Positions 36,396-46,156 of a stretch of 64,000 nucleotides of DNA are shown piece after piece; positions within the stretch are counted from its first letter, which is position 1; each line of letters begins with the position of its first letter. The stretch comes from Planctomycetota bacterium. GTDB lineage: Bacteria > Planctomycetota > UBA8108 > JACQVS01. A model generated the notes under the pieces. It was not told the DNA's origin and did not search any database. It saw only the letters and a program-made list of their open reading frames with translations. The translations under genes were made by a program, and so were the position numbers. The stretch is from contig JANQLS010000069.1 in assembly GCA_028280485.1 (NCBI GenBank), positions 1 to 64,000 on the forward strand, given 5' to 3'.

Positions 36396-37568
36396 TCATT
36401 TAGAGTTTCCCTCTAAAATCCAAGCCAAATTAAATCGCGCCATCCAATCCTTATTGGATACCAAATAGATCATTCCTTCTGACGGAGTCCCTTTCCTACC
36501 TGCAGCTAACCAAGTGTAATTCCCGGGTCCTTTTTTAACGATGCGTCGATGGGGCCAGCTCTTACCTTGATCGAAACTGACTCTCACGGTGATGTCGTCC
36601 CGTTTGTCTTTTCTTCCGGGTGAGCTGAAAATCAAAATGTCTTTATCGTCCTGGCGAAGCCGAACGAGAGCTCCCTTGCAGCCGTATTCATCGGGAGGAC
36701 CATCAAAAAGCTCATCGTCTTCGTGGCCGTCCTTCCAACTTTCGCCACCATCAAAACTTCGACCGATGATTTTGTTTCCGCGTCGACTGTGAGTTCTAGC
36801 ATTGTAATAAATGCTTCCATCTTTAAGTTCGATCAATGAAGGTTCTGAGGTACCTAAGATGGGGAAGGGCGCACTGTGATTCCACGTTTTTCCTCCATCG
36901 TCGCTGTAGAGTGCGGAGCCATAACGTTGAGCGAAAAACTTTCTTCCTTGACCTTTGTTGAGATAAGTACGAGAACCGTCTTTATGAACCGGTCCCACAA
37001 AAACCTGAGCGGGCATGAGGAGACGTCCTCTTTTCTTCCCGTATTTGAGCGTGACCCCGGGATCGGTACAATAGGTCGTGGCCAACCATCCGTTTTTATC
37101 GGGTTTGATCGTGATGGATTCTTGTTTCCAAGTTTTTCCGTGGTCTTGACTGCGATAGAGAATCGGGGCGGGTTTCAACCCGGCGCCAAAGGTTAAGATG
37201 TTTCCATTCGTTTCATCGATCGTGACGTTGGCGAGTTCCGTCCAACCCACATGATCTCCCTTGTATCGTCCGTCATCCGACATATCGGCATCGATTTTGA
37301 ATCTTTTACCCACCTCATAAAAGGCACTGAATTTTTTACCACCATCCGTGCTTCTTTGAACTTCGATCCTTTTTTTCTCTCGGTTCTCTCTAAAGAGTAA
37401 AACAGACCCATCCTGAGCAACGGCGAGGTGAGCCATAACTGGGATCTCAACCTCTCGAATTTCATGGAAGGGTTTTGAATTCGATTCAAACGGTTGGCTC
37501 GCCAATAAACTGAAAGTTGAGAAGAGGGTGAGGAATCCGGCTACGATAAAAATAGAATTTAGATTCAT
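36396..37568 (-). CDS. Secreted sialidase-like (BNR/Asp-box) protein
   Basis: A 390-residue protein with a signal peptide (about 5-24). Five Asp-box-like motifs are spaced along it: STDGGKKF, SQDHGKTW, SDDGGKTW, SFDGGESW and SFDQGKSW, indicating the six-bladed sialidase fold. A catalytic assignment is less secure: I do not see the FRIP motif of classical GH33 sialidases near the start, though YCTDPG and GSIYYNARTHSRRGNK could carry an active-site Arg. It is divergent from a sialate O-acetylesterase-like gene at 37728, with 159 bp between starts, which supports a shared glycan target. Exo-alpha-sialidase activity is an inference. Confidence 0.8.
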   Translation of the reverse strand: MNLNSIFIVAGFLTLFSTFSLLASQPFESNSKPFHEIREVEIPVMAHLAVAQDGSVLLFRENREKKRIEVQRSTDGGKKFSAFYEVGKRFKIDADMSDDGRYKGDHVGWTELANVTIDETNGNILTFGAGLKPAPILYRSQDHGKTWKQESITIKPDKNGWLATTYCTDPGVTLKYGKKRGRLLMPAQVFVGPVHKDGSRTYLNKGQGRKFFAQRYGSALYSDDGGKTWNHSAPFPILGTSEPSLIELKDGSIYYNARTHSRRGNKIIGRSFDGGESWKDGHEDDELFDGPPDEYGCKGALVRLRQDDKDILIFSSPGRKDKRDDITVRVSFDQGKSWPHRRIVKKGPGNYTWLAAGRKGTPSEGMIYLVSNKDWMARFNLAWILEGNSK

Positions 37569-37727
37569 AATTATGATGTGTTCATCTGATGATTTTTAGG
37601 CTTATTCTTATGCAGGCAATTGAAATTTGCTTTAAGCCCTTGAGCCAAACTTGATTTATCCTACTCGATTGAGAAGAATTATAAGAATAGCAAAACTAGA
37701 TTCTTCTCTTTATCTTTTGGAACACAA

Positions 37728-40700
37728 ATGAACAAGATTTCACTCTTTCTTTTTCTGAGTCTCATTTTTCCAACTCAAGACTCTTTCGCTCAGTATAAAG
37801 ATTGGAAGTATTCTGGATTCTTTTCTCTTTTAACAACTCCTGAGGGAGCCAACCTTCCGGCGGGAATTAAGCTCAATAACTTCCCTCTATTAATTCGCCT
37901 CTACGGAGATGGGTTTGATTTTTCTCAGGCGGGGAAGAAGGGGGAAGACTTGAGGTTTAAAGATGAATTAGAGCGACCTCTTGCATTTAAAATCGAAGAG
38001 TGGGATCCAGGGAATAGACAAGCTACGATTTGGGTTCAGATTCCGGTGATCGAAGGGGCGAGCCGCCAAAAAATTAAAATGTATTGGGGAAACCCGAAGA
38101 CACTCGATCTCAATGAACTCCGATCGGTTTTTGATTCGAACAACCACTACCTCAGCGTCTGGCATTTAGGCGAACAAATTCGAGATGAAGTGGGAACTTT
38201 GAAATCAAAAGACCATGGAACGAAGATCATTCCGGGAATCATCGGTAAAGCGCGCCACTTCCCCGGTGGGAAAGGCGTTTATTGTGGAGATAAAATCCAA
38301 TCGTATCCCAGTGGTAAAGAAAGTACACACACTACGCAAGCCTGGATTCGCCCAGAGAATTCGAGAGGAAGGATCATCAGTTGGGGAACAGAAGAAGCCC
38401 AAGGTAAGGTTCAAATGTGGTACACGAGTCCTCCTGGGATTCGTATGGATTGCTATTTTTCAGATGCTGATGTGAGAGGATTTTATCCCGATAAGACATC
38501 GGATTGGGTTCATGTCGTTCATACCTACAACCAAGGAAAATCTCTTCTATATATCGATGGCCAACTCGTAGGGCGAGGTAATCCCAGAGCGACTCGTCTG
38601 AATGTAAAGAAGCCCGCTCGATTGTGGTTGGGTGGCTGGTATAACAACTATGATTATATCGGGGGGATCGATGAGGTTCGAGTTTCGAGCGTAGCCCGGT
38701 CTCCCCATTGGGTTCGTTTAGAATACGAAAACCAAAAACCCCTTCAAACCCTTGTCGGGCCTCTCATTCAGGAAGGTCATGAGCTTTCTGTAGATCCCAA
38801 GCATTTAAGTTTGAGAGAGGGAGAGAAAGCAGCTTTTCAACTGAAAGCGGGTGGAGCTGAAAAGATTTTCTGGGTTTTAAATCGAGGCCAAAAAGAAACC
38901 ATCGTTTCAGTCGATCGGTTTAACTACACTTTTGACGCCGGTCGTATTCGGAAGGATGAGAAGGCTTCATTAGAGATTCGAGCCATCTACCCTGATGAGA
39001 TCAAAACTCTTCGAGTACCAATTCGAATCAAAGAACATGTTCCTGAGCCAGAAATTAAACTGAGTTCTCCTAAATTCTGGGATGGCCGAAAAACCATCGA
39101 ATTGAAAGCTGAAGTCAGCAATTTAAAAACTCTTGAAGAATCTGGAGTTCAAAGAATTTCCTATAAATGGGAAATCGAGGGTCTGGCTACGATCCATAAG
39201 GTGGATACCGGAACACTTATCTTATCTCGATCTCAAAATAGCGGAGAACTTAAAGTCAAATTAAAGTCATCAAATGGAGGTCCAGAAGTTTCTAACGAGG
39301 TTTCGATAGAGGTCAAGGAACCTCGGTCAGATCCCTGGATGCAACGTCAGCCTTCTCTCGATGAAAAGCCCTTAGAAAAGCAATTCTATGCTCGGGGCGA
39401 AGATAATCAGGGGACGCTTTACTACAACGGCAAATTCGAAGGAGAAGCTGATTCGGTTTTCCTTAAAGTTTTCAAGGATAAGAAGCAAGTTCAAAGACTC
39501 GAGCAAAAATTGGGGCGAGATCAAAGATACGCCTTTACCGTTAAACTCGAATCGGGATTGTTTAAGTATCACGTTGAGTTCGGTTCTGTATTCAAGGGTG
39601 AAGAAACCCTTGTGAGTTCTGTCGGTGATTTGATGTGTGGGGATGCTTTTATCATAGAAGGGCAATCGAATGCCCTCGCTACCGATACTCGGGAAAAATC
39701 ACCTCCAGTGACTCACCCTTGGATTCGAAGTTGGGGAACCCCAAAACGATCTAATCTCAAAGAAAATTTATGGTGCCATCCGGTGTGGAAAGCCCGTCAC
39801 GGTGAAAAAGCAGAGTTGGGATGGTGGGGCATGGAACTCGCCAAGAATTTGGTTGAGAGACACCGAGTTCCTATTTGTATCATCAACGGAGCTCGAGGGG
39901 GAACCCGTATCGATCAACACCAACGTGATGAAAAGAATCCCACCAATTTAGATACCATTTATGGTCGTTTACTCTGGCGAGTTCGTCAAGCCAAGCTCAC
40001 TCACGGGATCAAAGCCATCCTTTGGCATCAAGGCGAAAACGATCAAGGCGCCGCCGGTCCCGATGGAGGATACGGTTGGGAAACTTATCAAAAATATTTC
40101 GTCCAAATGGCGTCAGCTTGGAAAAGAGATTTTCCAAATGTTAAAAAATATTACGTCTTCCAAATATGGCCAAACGCCTGCAGCATGGGAAATGGCAATG
40201 GCGATATGCTGCGTGAAGTTCAACGCACTCTACCGCGCCTTTTTTCAAATATGGAAATCATGTCGACTTTAGGTATCACTCCTCCTGGAGGATGCCACTT
40301 TCCGTTAAAAGGATGGGCTAAAATTGCCACCCGAATACAACCCATCATCGACCGTGATTTTTACCAAAAACATGCCGTTGAAAAGCTGACGCCTCCGAAT
40401 GTGATTCAGGCTGGATTTTTAGATTCTCAGAAAACTGAAATAAAAATTCGATTTGATCAGGTGGTGAAATGGAAGGACGGATTAGAGCGTCATTTTTATA
40501 TCGACGACGAAAACAATAACATAGTCAGAGGGGAAGCTCTCAATAATGAAGTCACTCTTTATTTGTCCCAATCCAGCAATGCAGAAAAATTAACCTACCT
40601 AAAAGAAAAGTTTTGGAATTATAAGCTTCTTTTAAGGGGCGAGAATGGGATCGCAGCCTTGAGTTTTTGTAACATTCCCCTCTATGATTATAGTAACTGA
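37728..40700 (+). CDS. Secreted DUF2341-LamG-sialate O-acetylesterase-like protein
   Basis: A 990-residue protein with a signal peptide (1-21). Order: DUF2341 (about 30-135, FPLLIRLYGDGFDFSQA, DLRFKDELERPLAFKIEEWD), LamG/concanavalin-like (about 145-345, SVWHLGE, ESTHTTQAWIRP, LLYIDGQLVG, YIGGIDEVRVS), Ig-like regions (350-540), then an SASA/SGNH esterase domain from about 635 with EGQSNA (Ser647), INGARGGTRI, ILWHQGENDQ and a C-terminal GGCHFPLKGWAKIA supplying the His. It resembles glycan O-acetylesterases with binding modules. It is divergent from the sialidase-like gene. Confidence 0.84.
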   Translation: MNKISLFLFLSLIFPTQDSFAQYKDWKYSGFFSLLTTPEGANLPAGIKLNNFPLLIRLYGDGFDFSQAGKKGEDLRFKDELERPLAFKIEEWDPGNRQATIWVQIPVIEGASRQKIKMYWGNPKTLDLNELRSVFDSNNHYLSVWHLGEQIRDEVGTLKSKDHGTKIIPGIIGKARHFPGGKGVYCGDKIQSYPSGKESTHTTQAWIRPENSRGRIISWGTEEAQGKVQMWYTSPPGIRMDCYFSDADVRGFYPDKTSDWVHVVHTYNQGKSLLYIDGQLVGRGNPRATRLNVKKPARLWLGGWYNNYDYIGGIDEVRVSSVARSPHWVRLEYENQKPLQTLVGPLIQEGHELSVDPKHLSLREGEKAAFQLKAGGAEKIFWVLNRGQKETIVSVDRFNYTFDAGRIRKDEKASLEIRAIYPDEIKTLRVPIRIKEHVPEPEIKLSSPKFWDGRKTIELKAEVSNLKTLEESGVQRISYKWEIEGLATIHKVDTGTLILSRSQNSGELKVKLKSSNGGPEVSNEVSIEVKEPRSDPWMQRQPSLDEKPLEKQFYARGEDNQGTLYYNGKFEGEADSVFLKVFKDKKQVQRLEQKLGRDQRYAFTVKLESGLFKYHVEFGSVFKGEETLVSSVGDLMCGDAFIIEGQSNALATDTREKSPPVTHPWIRSWGTPKRSNLKENLWCHPVWKARHGEKAELGWWGMELAKNLVERHRVPICIINGARGGTRIDQHQRDEKNPTNLDTIYGRLLWRVRQAKLTHGIKAILWHQGENDQGAAGPDGGYGWETYQKYFVQMASAWKRDFPNVKKYYVFQIWPNACSMGNGNGDMLREVQRTLPRLFSNMEIMSTLGITPPGGCHFPLKGWAKIATRIQPIIDRDFYQKHAVEKLTPPNVIQAGFLDSQKTEIKIRFDQVVKWKDGLERHFYIDDENNNIVRGEALNNEVTLYLSQSSNAEKLTYLKEKFWNYKLLLRGENGIAALSFCNIPLYDYSN

Positions 40701-40762
40701 GGTGCTTACTTTATTAATGGGGCGGTTTCACTAAGAGAACAAAGGCTGGAAGGTCGATCGAG

Positions 40763-43753
40763 ATGGATCATAAAGAATCCCCTATATATTCCCTTCTCTT
40801 TGGGACTCTAAGGCTGAGAGCTGTTCTTGGAGTGTGGATTCTTGCTTTCTCATTCTCAGTTTCAGTACATTCCCAAGATTTCGAATCCAAAGTGGCTCCG
40901 TTGTTGGTTAAGCGCTGTGTTGAATGCCATCAAGGAAAAGATCCCTCGGGTGGATTGTCTTTAGTGGATCAAGAAGGATTATGGGCTGGGGGAAAGTCTG
41001 GAAAGGTCATCAACAAAAATGATCTCGTCAAAAGTTATCTCCTGGAGCGTATCGAAACTGGGGAGATGCCTCCTAAAAAGCAGGGCCAGTCTCAAAAACT
41101 TCCTCAAAAAGAAATCGAACTTATTAAAGAATGGATCTCTCAAGGAGCTCCTTTTCCAAAGGATCGAACTCTAGATTACTTCGAAAGAACAAACGAGCTT
41201 CGTGCGGGAAGAGATTGGTGGTCCCTACAAACTCTCTCTAAGCCCAAAATTCCGAAGGTCGAAAAAGGGACTCAACCGAGCCATCCCATCGATGCCTTTA
41301 TTCGTTCGAAGTTAGATAAGGAAGGTTACGAGCCCGCACCCAAGGCGGATCGTCGAACCCTAATCCGGCGGGTTTACTACGATTTAATCGGTTTGCCTCC
41401 TAGTGAGAAAGAAATCCTTGCGTTCGAACAGAACCGTAATCCACGCGCATGGGAAAACGTTATCGATTTCCTCCTTGCCAAGCCCCAATACGGCGAGCGT
41501 TGGGCCAGGTATTGGCTCGACCTGGCTCGTTATGCGGATACGAGCGGATACGAAAGAGATCAAGAAAAACCCTTCGCCTGGAAGTATCGCGATTGGGTCG
41601 TGAGGGCTTTCAATCAAGATATGCCCTACGAACGCTTCATCCTCGAGCAACTAGCTGGGGATGAAATTCCTAACCGAACTCAAGACTCCGTCACGGCGAC
41701 GGGATTCTTAAGGCTCGGTACGTGGAATGATGAGCCCAACGATCTTCGTGATTATCAATACGAGAGATTGGAAGACCTCGTGCACACGACCTCCACTGCG
41801 TTTATCGGTTTAACCGTTAAGTGCGCTCGTTGTCATTCGCATAAATTCGATGCGATTACCCAGGAGGATTATTACCGTATGGGATCAGCCTTTTGGACTG
41901 GGCCGGTCTCTTCGGGCGGGAATTTAGGAGGACCTACCGCGGATCAATTGGGATTCAAGGATGTCTTAGGCTGGACGGATGTGAGATCGATTTCAACCCC
42001 TCTTCATATTCTTAAAGATGGGGAAAGGCATAAGCCTTTAAACAAAGTCGTTCCAGCATCTCTTTCTTCAATCCCAACCTTAGAACGAAAATTTGATCCC
42101 CCTCCTAAAGGGGCAAAAACTTCTCAACGACGCCTTCAATTAGCCCAGTGGATTTCGGATTCCAAAAATCCTTTAACTTGGCGAGTTATCGTCAATAGGG
42201 TCTGGCAGCATCATTTCGGGAAGGCCATCGTGCGTACCCCAAATAATTTTGGTTTCCTCGCGGATCCACCGACTCATCCCCAACTCTTAGATTGGTTGGC
42301 GAGTGAGTTCAGGAATAGCGGGGGGCGCCTGAAGGCTCTTCATAAACTCATTTTAACTTCAGAGACTTGGCAACAGTCTTCACTTCATCCTCAAGCCCAA
42401 CGAATCGAACTGAAAGATTCTTCCAACCGACTCTGGTGGAGAGCCGAGCGTCGCCGTCTCGATGCTGAAGCTTTAAGAGATTCGCTCCTTCTGTCGAGCC
42501 AAGAATTAGATCTCAAAATGGGTGGGCCCAGTTTTAAGCCCACAATCAGCAAGGAGGCTCTCGAAGGCTTGTCCCGTAAGTCTTCCGCGTGGAACGCTTC
42601 CAAGCCTGAAGATCAAAAGCGCCGAAGTTTGTATATCTTTTTGAAGCGTGGTTTGCTTCCACCGATGCTCACAGCTTTCGATCTTTCTGATCCCACCCTC
42701 TCTTGTGGAGAACGGGATGTCACCACCGTGCCTACCCAAGCCTTGGCATTGTTAAATAATCAATTTGTTCACGTACGCAGTCAGAGTTTAGCTCAGTTGA
42801 TTGAAGCAAAGAAATTAACACCTGAAGATCAAATTCGGTCCGTTTGGTCGAATGTATTGAAAAGGCAGCCCTCACAGGAAGAAATCGAATTAGCGCGCAA
42901 TCACATAAATGTTCAGCTGAAGACCTTTTCAGATTTTCAGGAATGGAAAAAGAGTGAAAGTCAGAAGCCTGATGCCACCGTCGACCCGAAATCTCTTACG
43001 TTTCATTTTCGAGCTGACCGAGCCATTCTCAATGATAAGAAATCAAAGCGAGTAAAATCTCTTCCCGATTTATCCGGTCACTCTCACCGATCCCATCAGA
43101 GTATAGCTGCTCGTCAACCTCTCCTTAAAAAAGATGGTTTTGGAGGGCAAGCCACTTTGATGTTTGATGGGAAAGATGATTTTTTAAAGATCGATGGCCA
43201 GTTATTAGACCGACAAGAATGCACCATCCTGACGGTGGTGAACGATGATCAAGGGCGGGGGCACCGTGAGATCCTTTCCAACTGGAACGGTAAGGCGGGG
43301 AACTCGGGGACTTCATTGTTCTTAGGATTAACGAATGAAAGCACCGTTCGTTGGAGTGATCACTACTCCGATGCGGGACAGATATCTAATCGATCCCAGC
43401 CTTTTATTCTCACTTCAGTGAACGGAGGGGGAAAAGCCGCAGTCTACCAAAACTCCTCCGTTTTGATGAGTGGAGCCATGTTGTCCCAGCGCCGATTAGA
43501 TACCGATTGGGTCATCGGAACTCAAGGAAATATTGACGGCGAGTATTGGAAGGGCGGGATCGCAGAGATTCGAGTTTACAACCGCGCTTTAACTGATGCG
43601 GAACGCTCATTTGTGGAGGCCGAACTCGCAGAGCGATATAAAATCTCATTAACTCCGTTAAAGAAACAAAAGAAACTTTCACCTGAGACTTTAGCATTAG
43701 CTTCTCTTTGTCATGTCCTCATGAATTCCAATGAATTTATCTATATCGATTGA
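40763..43753 (+). CDS. Planctomycete cytochrome PSCyt1-DUF1549-DUF1553 protein with inserted LamG domain
   Basis: A 996-residue protein with a signal peptide (about 18-37). PSCyt1 heme domain: C52-VE-C55-H56 with a probable Met ligand in EMPP at 101-104. DUF1549 runs from about 175 to 385 (HPIDAFIRSKL, WARYWLDLARYADTSGYERD) and contains a second CARCH at 354-358. DUF1553 runs from about 452 to 720. A LamG-like domain (about 742-960, LTFHFRADRAI, LMFDGKDDFL, IAEIRVYNRAL) interrupts before the final DUF1553 piece ALASLCHVLMNSNEFIYID. The DUF1501 gene follows after 9 bp. Typically a periplasmic heme partner of DUF1501 proteins, of unknown substrate. Confidence 0.9.
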   Translation: MDHKESPIYSLLFGTLRLRAVLGVWILAFSFSVSVHSQDFESKVAPLLVKRCVECHQGKDPSGGLSLVDQEGLWAGGKSGKVINKNDLVKSYLLERIETGEMPPKKQGQSQKLPQKEIELIKEWISQGAPFPKDRTLDYFERTNELRAGRDWWSLQTLSKPKIPKVEKGTQPSHPIDAFIRSKLDKEGYEPAPKADRRTLIRRVYYDLIGLPPSEKEILAFEQNRNPRAWENVIDFLLAKPQYGERWARYWLDLARYADTSGYERDQEKPFAWKYRDWVVRAFNQDMPYERFILEQLAGDEIPNRTQDSVTATGFLRLGTWNDEPNDLRDYQYERLEDLVHTTSTAFIGLTVKCARCHSHKFDAITQEDYYRMGSAFWTGPVSSGGNLGGPTADQLGFKDVLGWTDVRSISTPLHILKDGERHKPLNKVVPASLSSIPTLERKFDPPPKGAKTSQRRLQLAQWISDSKNPLTWRVIVNRVWQHHFGKAIVRTPNNFGFLADPPTHPQLLDWLASEFRNSGGRLKALHKLILTSETWQQSSLHPQAQRIELKDSSNRLWWRAERRRLDAEALRDSLLLSSQELDLKMGGPSFKPTISKEALEGLSRKSSAWNASKPEDQKRRSLYIFLKRGLLPPMLTAFDLSDPTLSCGERDVTTVPTQALALLNNQFVHVRSQSLAQLIEAKKLTPEDQIRSVWSNVLKRQPSQEEIELARNHINVQLKTFSDFQEWKKSESQKPDATVDPKSLTFHFRADRAILNDKKSKRVKSLPDLSGHSHRSHQSIAARQPLLKKDGFGGQATLMFDGKDDFLKIDGQLLDRQECTILTVVNDDQGRGHREILSNWNGKAGNSGTSLFLGLTNESTVRWSDHYSDAGQISNRSQPFILTSVNGGGKAAVYQNSSVLMSGAMLSQRRLDTDWVIGTQGNIDGEYWKGGIAEIRVYNRALTDAERSFVEAELAERYKISLTPLKKQKKLSPETLALASLCHVLMNSNEFIYID

Positions 43754-43762
43754 GATATCGAA

Positions 43763-45247
43763 ATGAATAAAAAAAGATCTCATTCAGCCTATTTTCCCTG
43801 CGGTCAATCTCGTCGAGAGTTTGTCTGGCAGATGGGAAGTGGTTTCGCGGGTTTAGCTCTCACAGACCTTTTAACTCAAGATAATTTTTTCAATCAGCTC
43901 GCCCATGCGGAAACGAAGAAGGAAACCAATAGTTCATTTAATCCCTTAGCCCCTAAACCCCCTCAAGTTAAGCCTCGGGCCAAAGCCTGCATCTTTTTGA
44001 TGATGAACGGGGCTCCTTCACAGGTGGATACTTTCGATTACAAGCCTATTCTCAAGAAGTATGCTGGGAAGAGTTTGCCGAAGGATAAGAAGTACATCAA
44101 TTCCGGTGGAAGAAGAGTAGGGTACCTTACTCCTGAATGGAGGAAGTTTAAACGTGGAGGGAAAAGCGGGTTGCTGGTTTCAGATTATTTTCCCCATGTT
44201 CGTCAGCATGCCGACAAATTGTGTGTTCTCAATTCTTGTCATACCGACAGTCATGCACACGGATCTGCTTTGGTGGCGATGAATACGGGTAAGACCTTCA
44301 TCGGAAGACCTTCGTTGGGAAGTTGGGCGGTCTACGGTTTGGGCAATGAAAATGATAGCCTACCGGGGTACGTAGTGATTCTCGACAAACGCGGGGGGCC
44401 GATCAGTGGGCAACCGAATTGGGCGAGTGGCTTTATGCCAGCGACTTATTCGGGAACCTTGTTTCGGCCGGTGGGTGATCCTATTTTAGACTTGAAGGGT
44501 CCTCAGCACCTTTCCCGGCAGGCTCAACGGAGTCAGTTAGATCTTCTGGCTCAACTCAATCAAAAGCACCTCGATCAACGACCAGGTGCCCATCAATTAG
44601 CCGCTCGGATTAAGAGTTACGAGTTAGCTTACCGGATGCAGGCAGCGACCCCTGAAGCTGTCGACTTAAGTCAAGAATCTGAGCATACTCTTGAAATGTA
44701 TGGCATCGGTAAAAAACCGACGGATGAGTACGGACGTAATTGTTTAATTGCTCGACGATTAGTGGAACGAGGAGTTCGTTTCATTCAACTCTATTCGGGT
44801 GGAGGTCACTTAGAAGAAACTTGGGATGCTCATGCAGGGATTGAATCGAACCACGGGCAACACGCCCCTGAAGTCGATCAACCTATCGCCGCTCTTCTTA
44901 CCGACCTACAACAACGTGGAATGCTAGACGACACTCTCATCGTTTGGGGGGGGGAATTCGGGCGCATGCCTTTCAGCGAAGGTAAGAACGCACCCGGTAG
45001 AAATCACAATCCTTACGGCTTCAGTATGTGGCTCGCCGGTGGTGGAGTTCAGGGAGGCATCAATTACGGAAAAACCGATGAACTCGGTTTTGAAGCCGTC
45101 GAAAATAAAATTCATCTCCATGACCTCCACGCCACCATCCTCCACATCATGGGCCTCGATCACGAAAGGCTCACCTACTTCCATCAGGGTCGAGATGAAA
45201 GCTTGACGGATGTGGGAGGACGAGTGATCAAAGATATCTTGGCTTGA
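43763..45247 (+). CDS. DUF1501 protein with twin-arginine signal
   Basis: A 494-residue protein. A twin-arginine signal (SRREFVWQMG with Arg17 and Arg18, then a hydrophobic GFAGLALTDLL) suggests folding and cofactor loading before export. The DUF1501 domain (sulfatase/alkaline-phosphatase-like fold) shows FLMMNGAPSQVDTFDYKP, SCHTDSHAHGSA, a central MYGIGKKPTDEYGRNCLIARR segment, WGGEFGRMP and RNHNPYGFSMWLAGGG. Length is normal. It lies 9 bp after the DUF1549/DUF1553 gene, the standard PVC pairing. The reaction of the family is not established. Confidence 0.92.
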   Translation: MNKKRSHSAYFPCGQSRREFVWQMGSGFAGLALTDLLTQDNFFNQLAHAETKKETNSSFNPLAPKPPQVKPRAKACIFLMMNGAPSQVDTFDYKPILKKYAGKSLPKDKKYINSGGRRVGYLTPEWRKFKRGGKSGLLVSDYFPHVRQHADKLCVLNSCHTDSHAHGSALVAMNTGKTFIGRPSLGSWAVYGLGNENDSLPGYVVILDKRGGPISGQPNWASGFMPATYSGTLFRPVGDPILDLKGPQHLSRQAQRSQLDLLAQLNQKHLDQRPGAHQLAARIKSYELAYRMQAATPEAVDLSQESEHTLEMYGIGKKPTDEYGRNCLIARRLVERGVRFIQLYSGGGHLEETWDAHAGIESNHGQHAPEVDQPIAALLTDLQQRGMLDDTLIVWGGEFGRMPFSEGKNAPGRNHNPYGFSMWLAGGGVQGGINYGKTDELGFEAVENKIHLHDLHATILHIMGLDHERLTYFHQGRDESLTDVGGRVIKDILA

Positions 45248-45870
45248 GTCTTGCCGTCAAATGCAGGCGAGATGTTGGAAGCAAAGACGCCAAGGACATG
45301 AAATATAATCATTCCAAGCGCGAAGCGTAAGCGAGTGTTGGGTTTGATTTAAAGTTGTTTAAAACTACTGGTCTGCGACCGCCAAGGGCTGAAAGCCCGC
45401 AAGTTCATAGCCCAGGGCAGAGCGAAGCGTCGCCCTGGGTCAATGGATAAAATAATTTGAGCCCTGTAAGGGCGGGAATAAAACCCAGCCAGCTATAATC
45501 GGTTTAAATCAGTCTAACCCTAATTTAGCGTTTATAGTCTGAGCTGCGCCTTAAGTTAAAGGGCATTGAAGGTTGGTTGAACATCCGACCCTCGTTAACA
45601 CTTCGGGCTTGAAATAATGCCATTCTAAGCGCGAAGCGTAAGCGAGCGTTGGGTTTGATTTAAAGTTTTTAATAACGGCTGGTCTGCGCCCGCCAAGGGC
45701 TGAAAGCCCGCAATACCATAGCCCAGGGCAGAGCGAAGCGTCGCCCTGGGTCAATGAATAAAATAAATCGAGCCCTGTAAGGGCGGCACTAATTCTTTAC
45801 TCAAAGTTTGTCGCTTGAACTGTTTTTAGTTAAGATTTAATGGGCAAGAATTACTTTAGGTATATAGATC
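45248..45870. repeat. Repeat island with two direct copies of an R4-R5 block
   Basis: This 620-bp stretch has no gene. Copy A (about 45305-45476) and copy B (about 45614-45786) are direct repeats about 309 bp apart. Each holds R4 (AAGCGCGAAGCGTAAGCGAG), GGGTTTGATTTAAAG, a hairpin GGGCT-GAA-AGCCC (45386-45398 in A), a GC-rich hairpin CCCAGGGC...GCCCTGGG (45411-45439 in A) and GCCCT-GTA-AGGGC (45461-45473 in A). An R3 copy (45588-45616) separates them. These modules resemble widespread intergenic repeats of PVC genomes; that comparison is from memory. Confidence 0.8.
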
Positions 45871-46155
45871 ATGAATCACTTCATTGTCCTTTTTCTCTTC
45901 CTACTACCTTCCTGGATTTTCTTCTGCTTCCTTCTCGTTATAAAATTTTTAGAAAAACGAAATCAAACGGTTGCCATTTACTCGAATCTTATAATTACTA
46001 TCGCCATTTCATTGATTGTCGTCGGGTTTAATTTATATTTTGAAAATTATTTTGGAGCAGTCTTTTTTTTGATTTTAAGTATCGGCATCAATTATCTGAT
46101 TTATAACAAGATAAAAAGTAGCCCAGATCGAATAGATAAAAGTACTTCAAAATAA
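45871..46155 (+). CDS. Small multi-pass membrane protein, unknown
   Basis: A 94-residue protein with three hydrophobic segments (about 3-26, 37-53, 57-79) and a charged Lys/Ser-rich C-terminus. I do not recognise a family. An AGG lies about 11 bases before the ATG. Its stop is only 1 bp from that of the convergent DUF5063 gene, so the two 3' ends would overlap in transcripts. The lack of other frames with sense supports it as real, but with moderate confidence because AT-rich DNA easily gives hydrophobic frames. Confidence 0.5.
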   Translation: MNHFIVLFLFLLPSWIFFCFLLVIKFLEKRNQTVAIYSNLIITIAISLIVVGFNLYFENYFGAVFFLILSIGINYLIYNKIKSSPDRIDKSTSK

Positions 46156-46156
46156 T

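Noticed and set aside
45551..45754. 67-codon frame in the repeat island
   Set aside because: Entirely composed of repeat modules that occur elsewhere non-coding.
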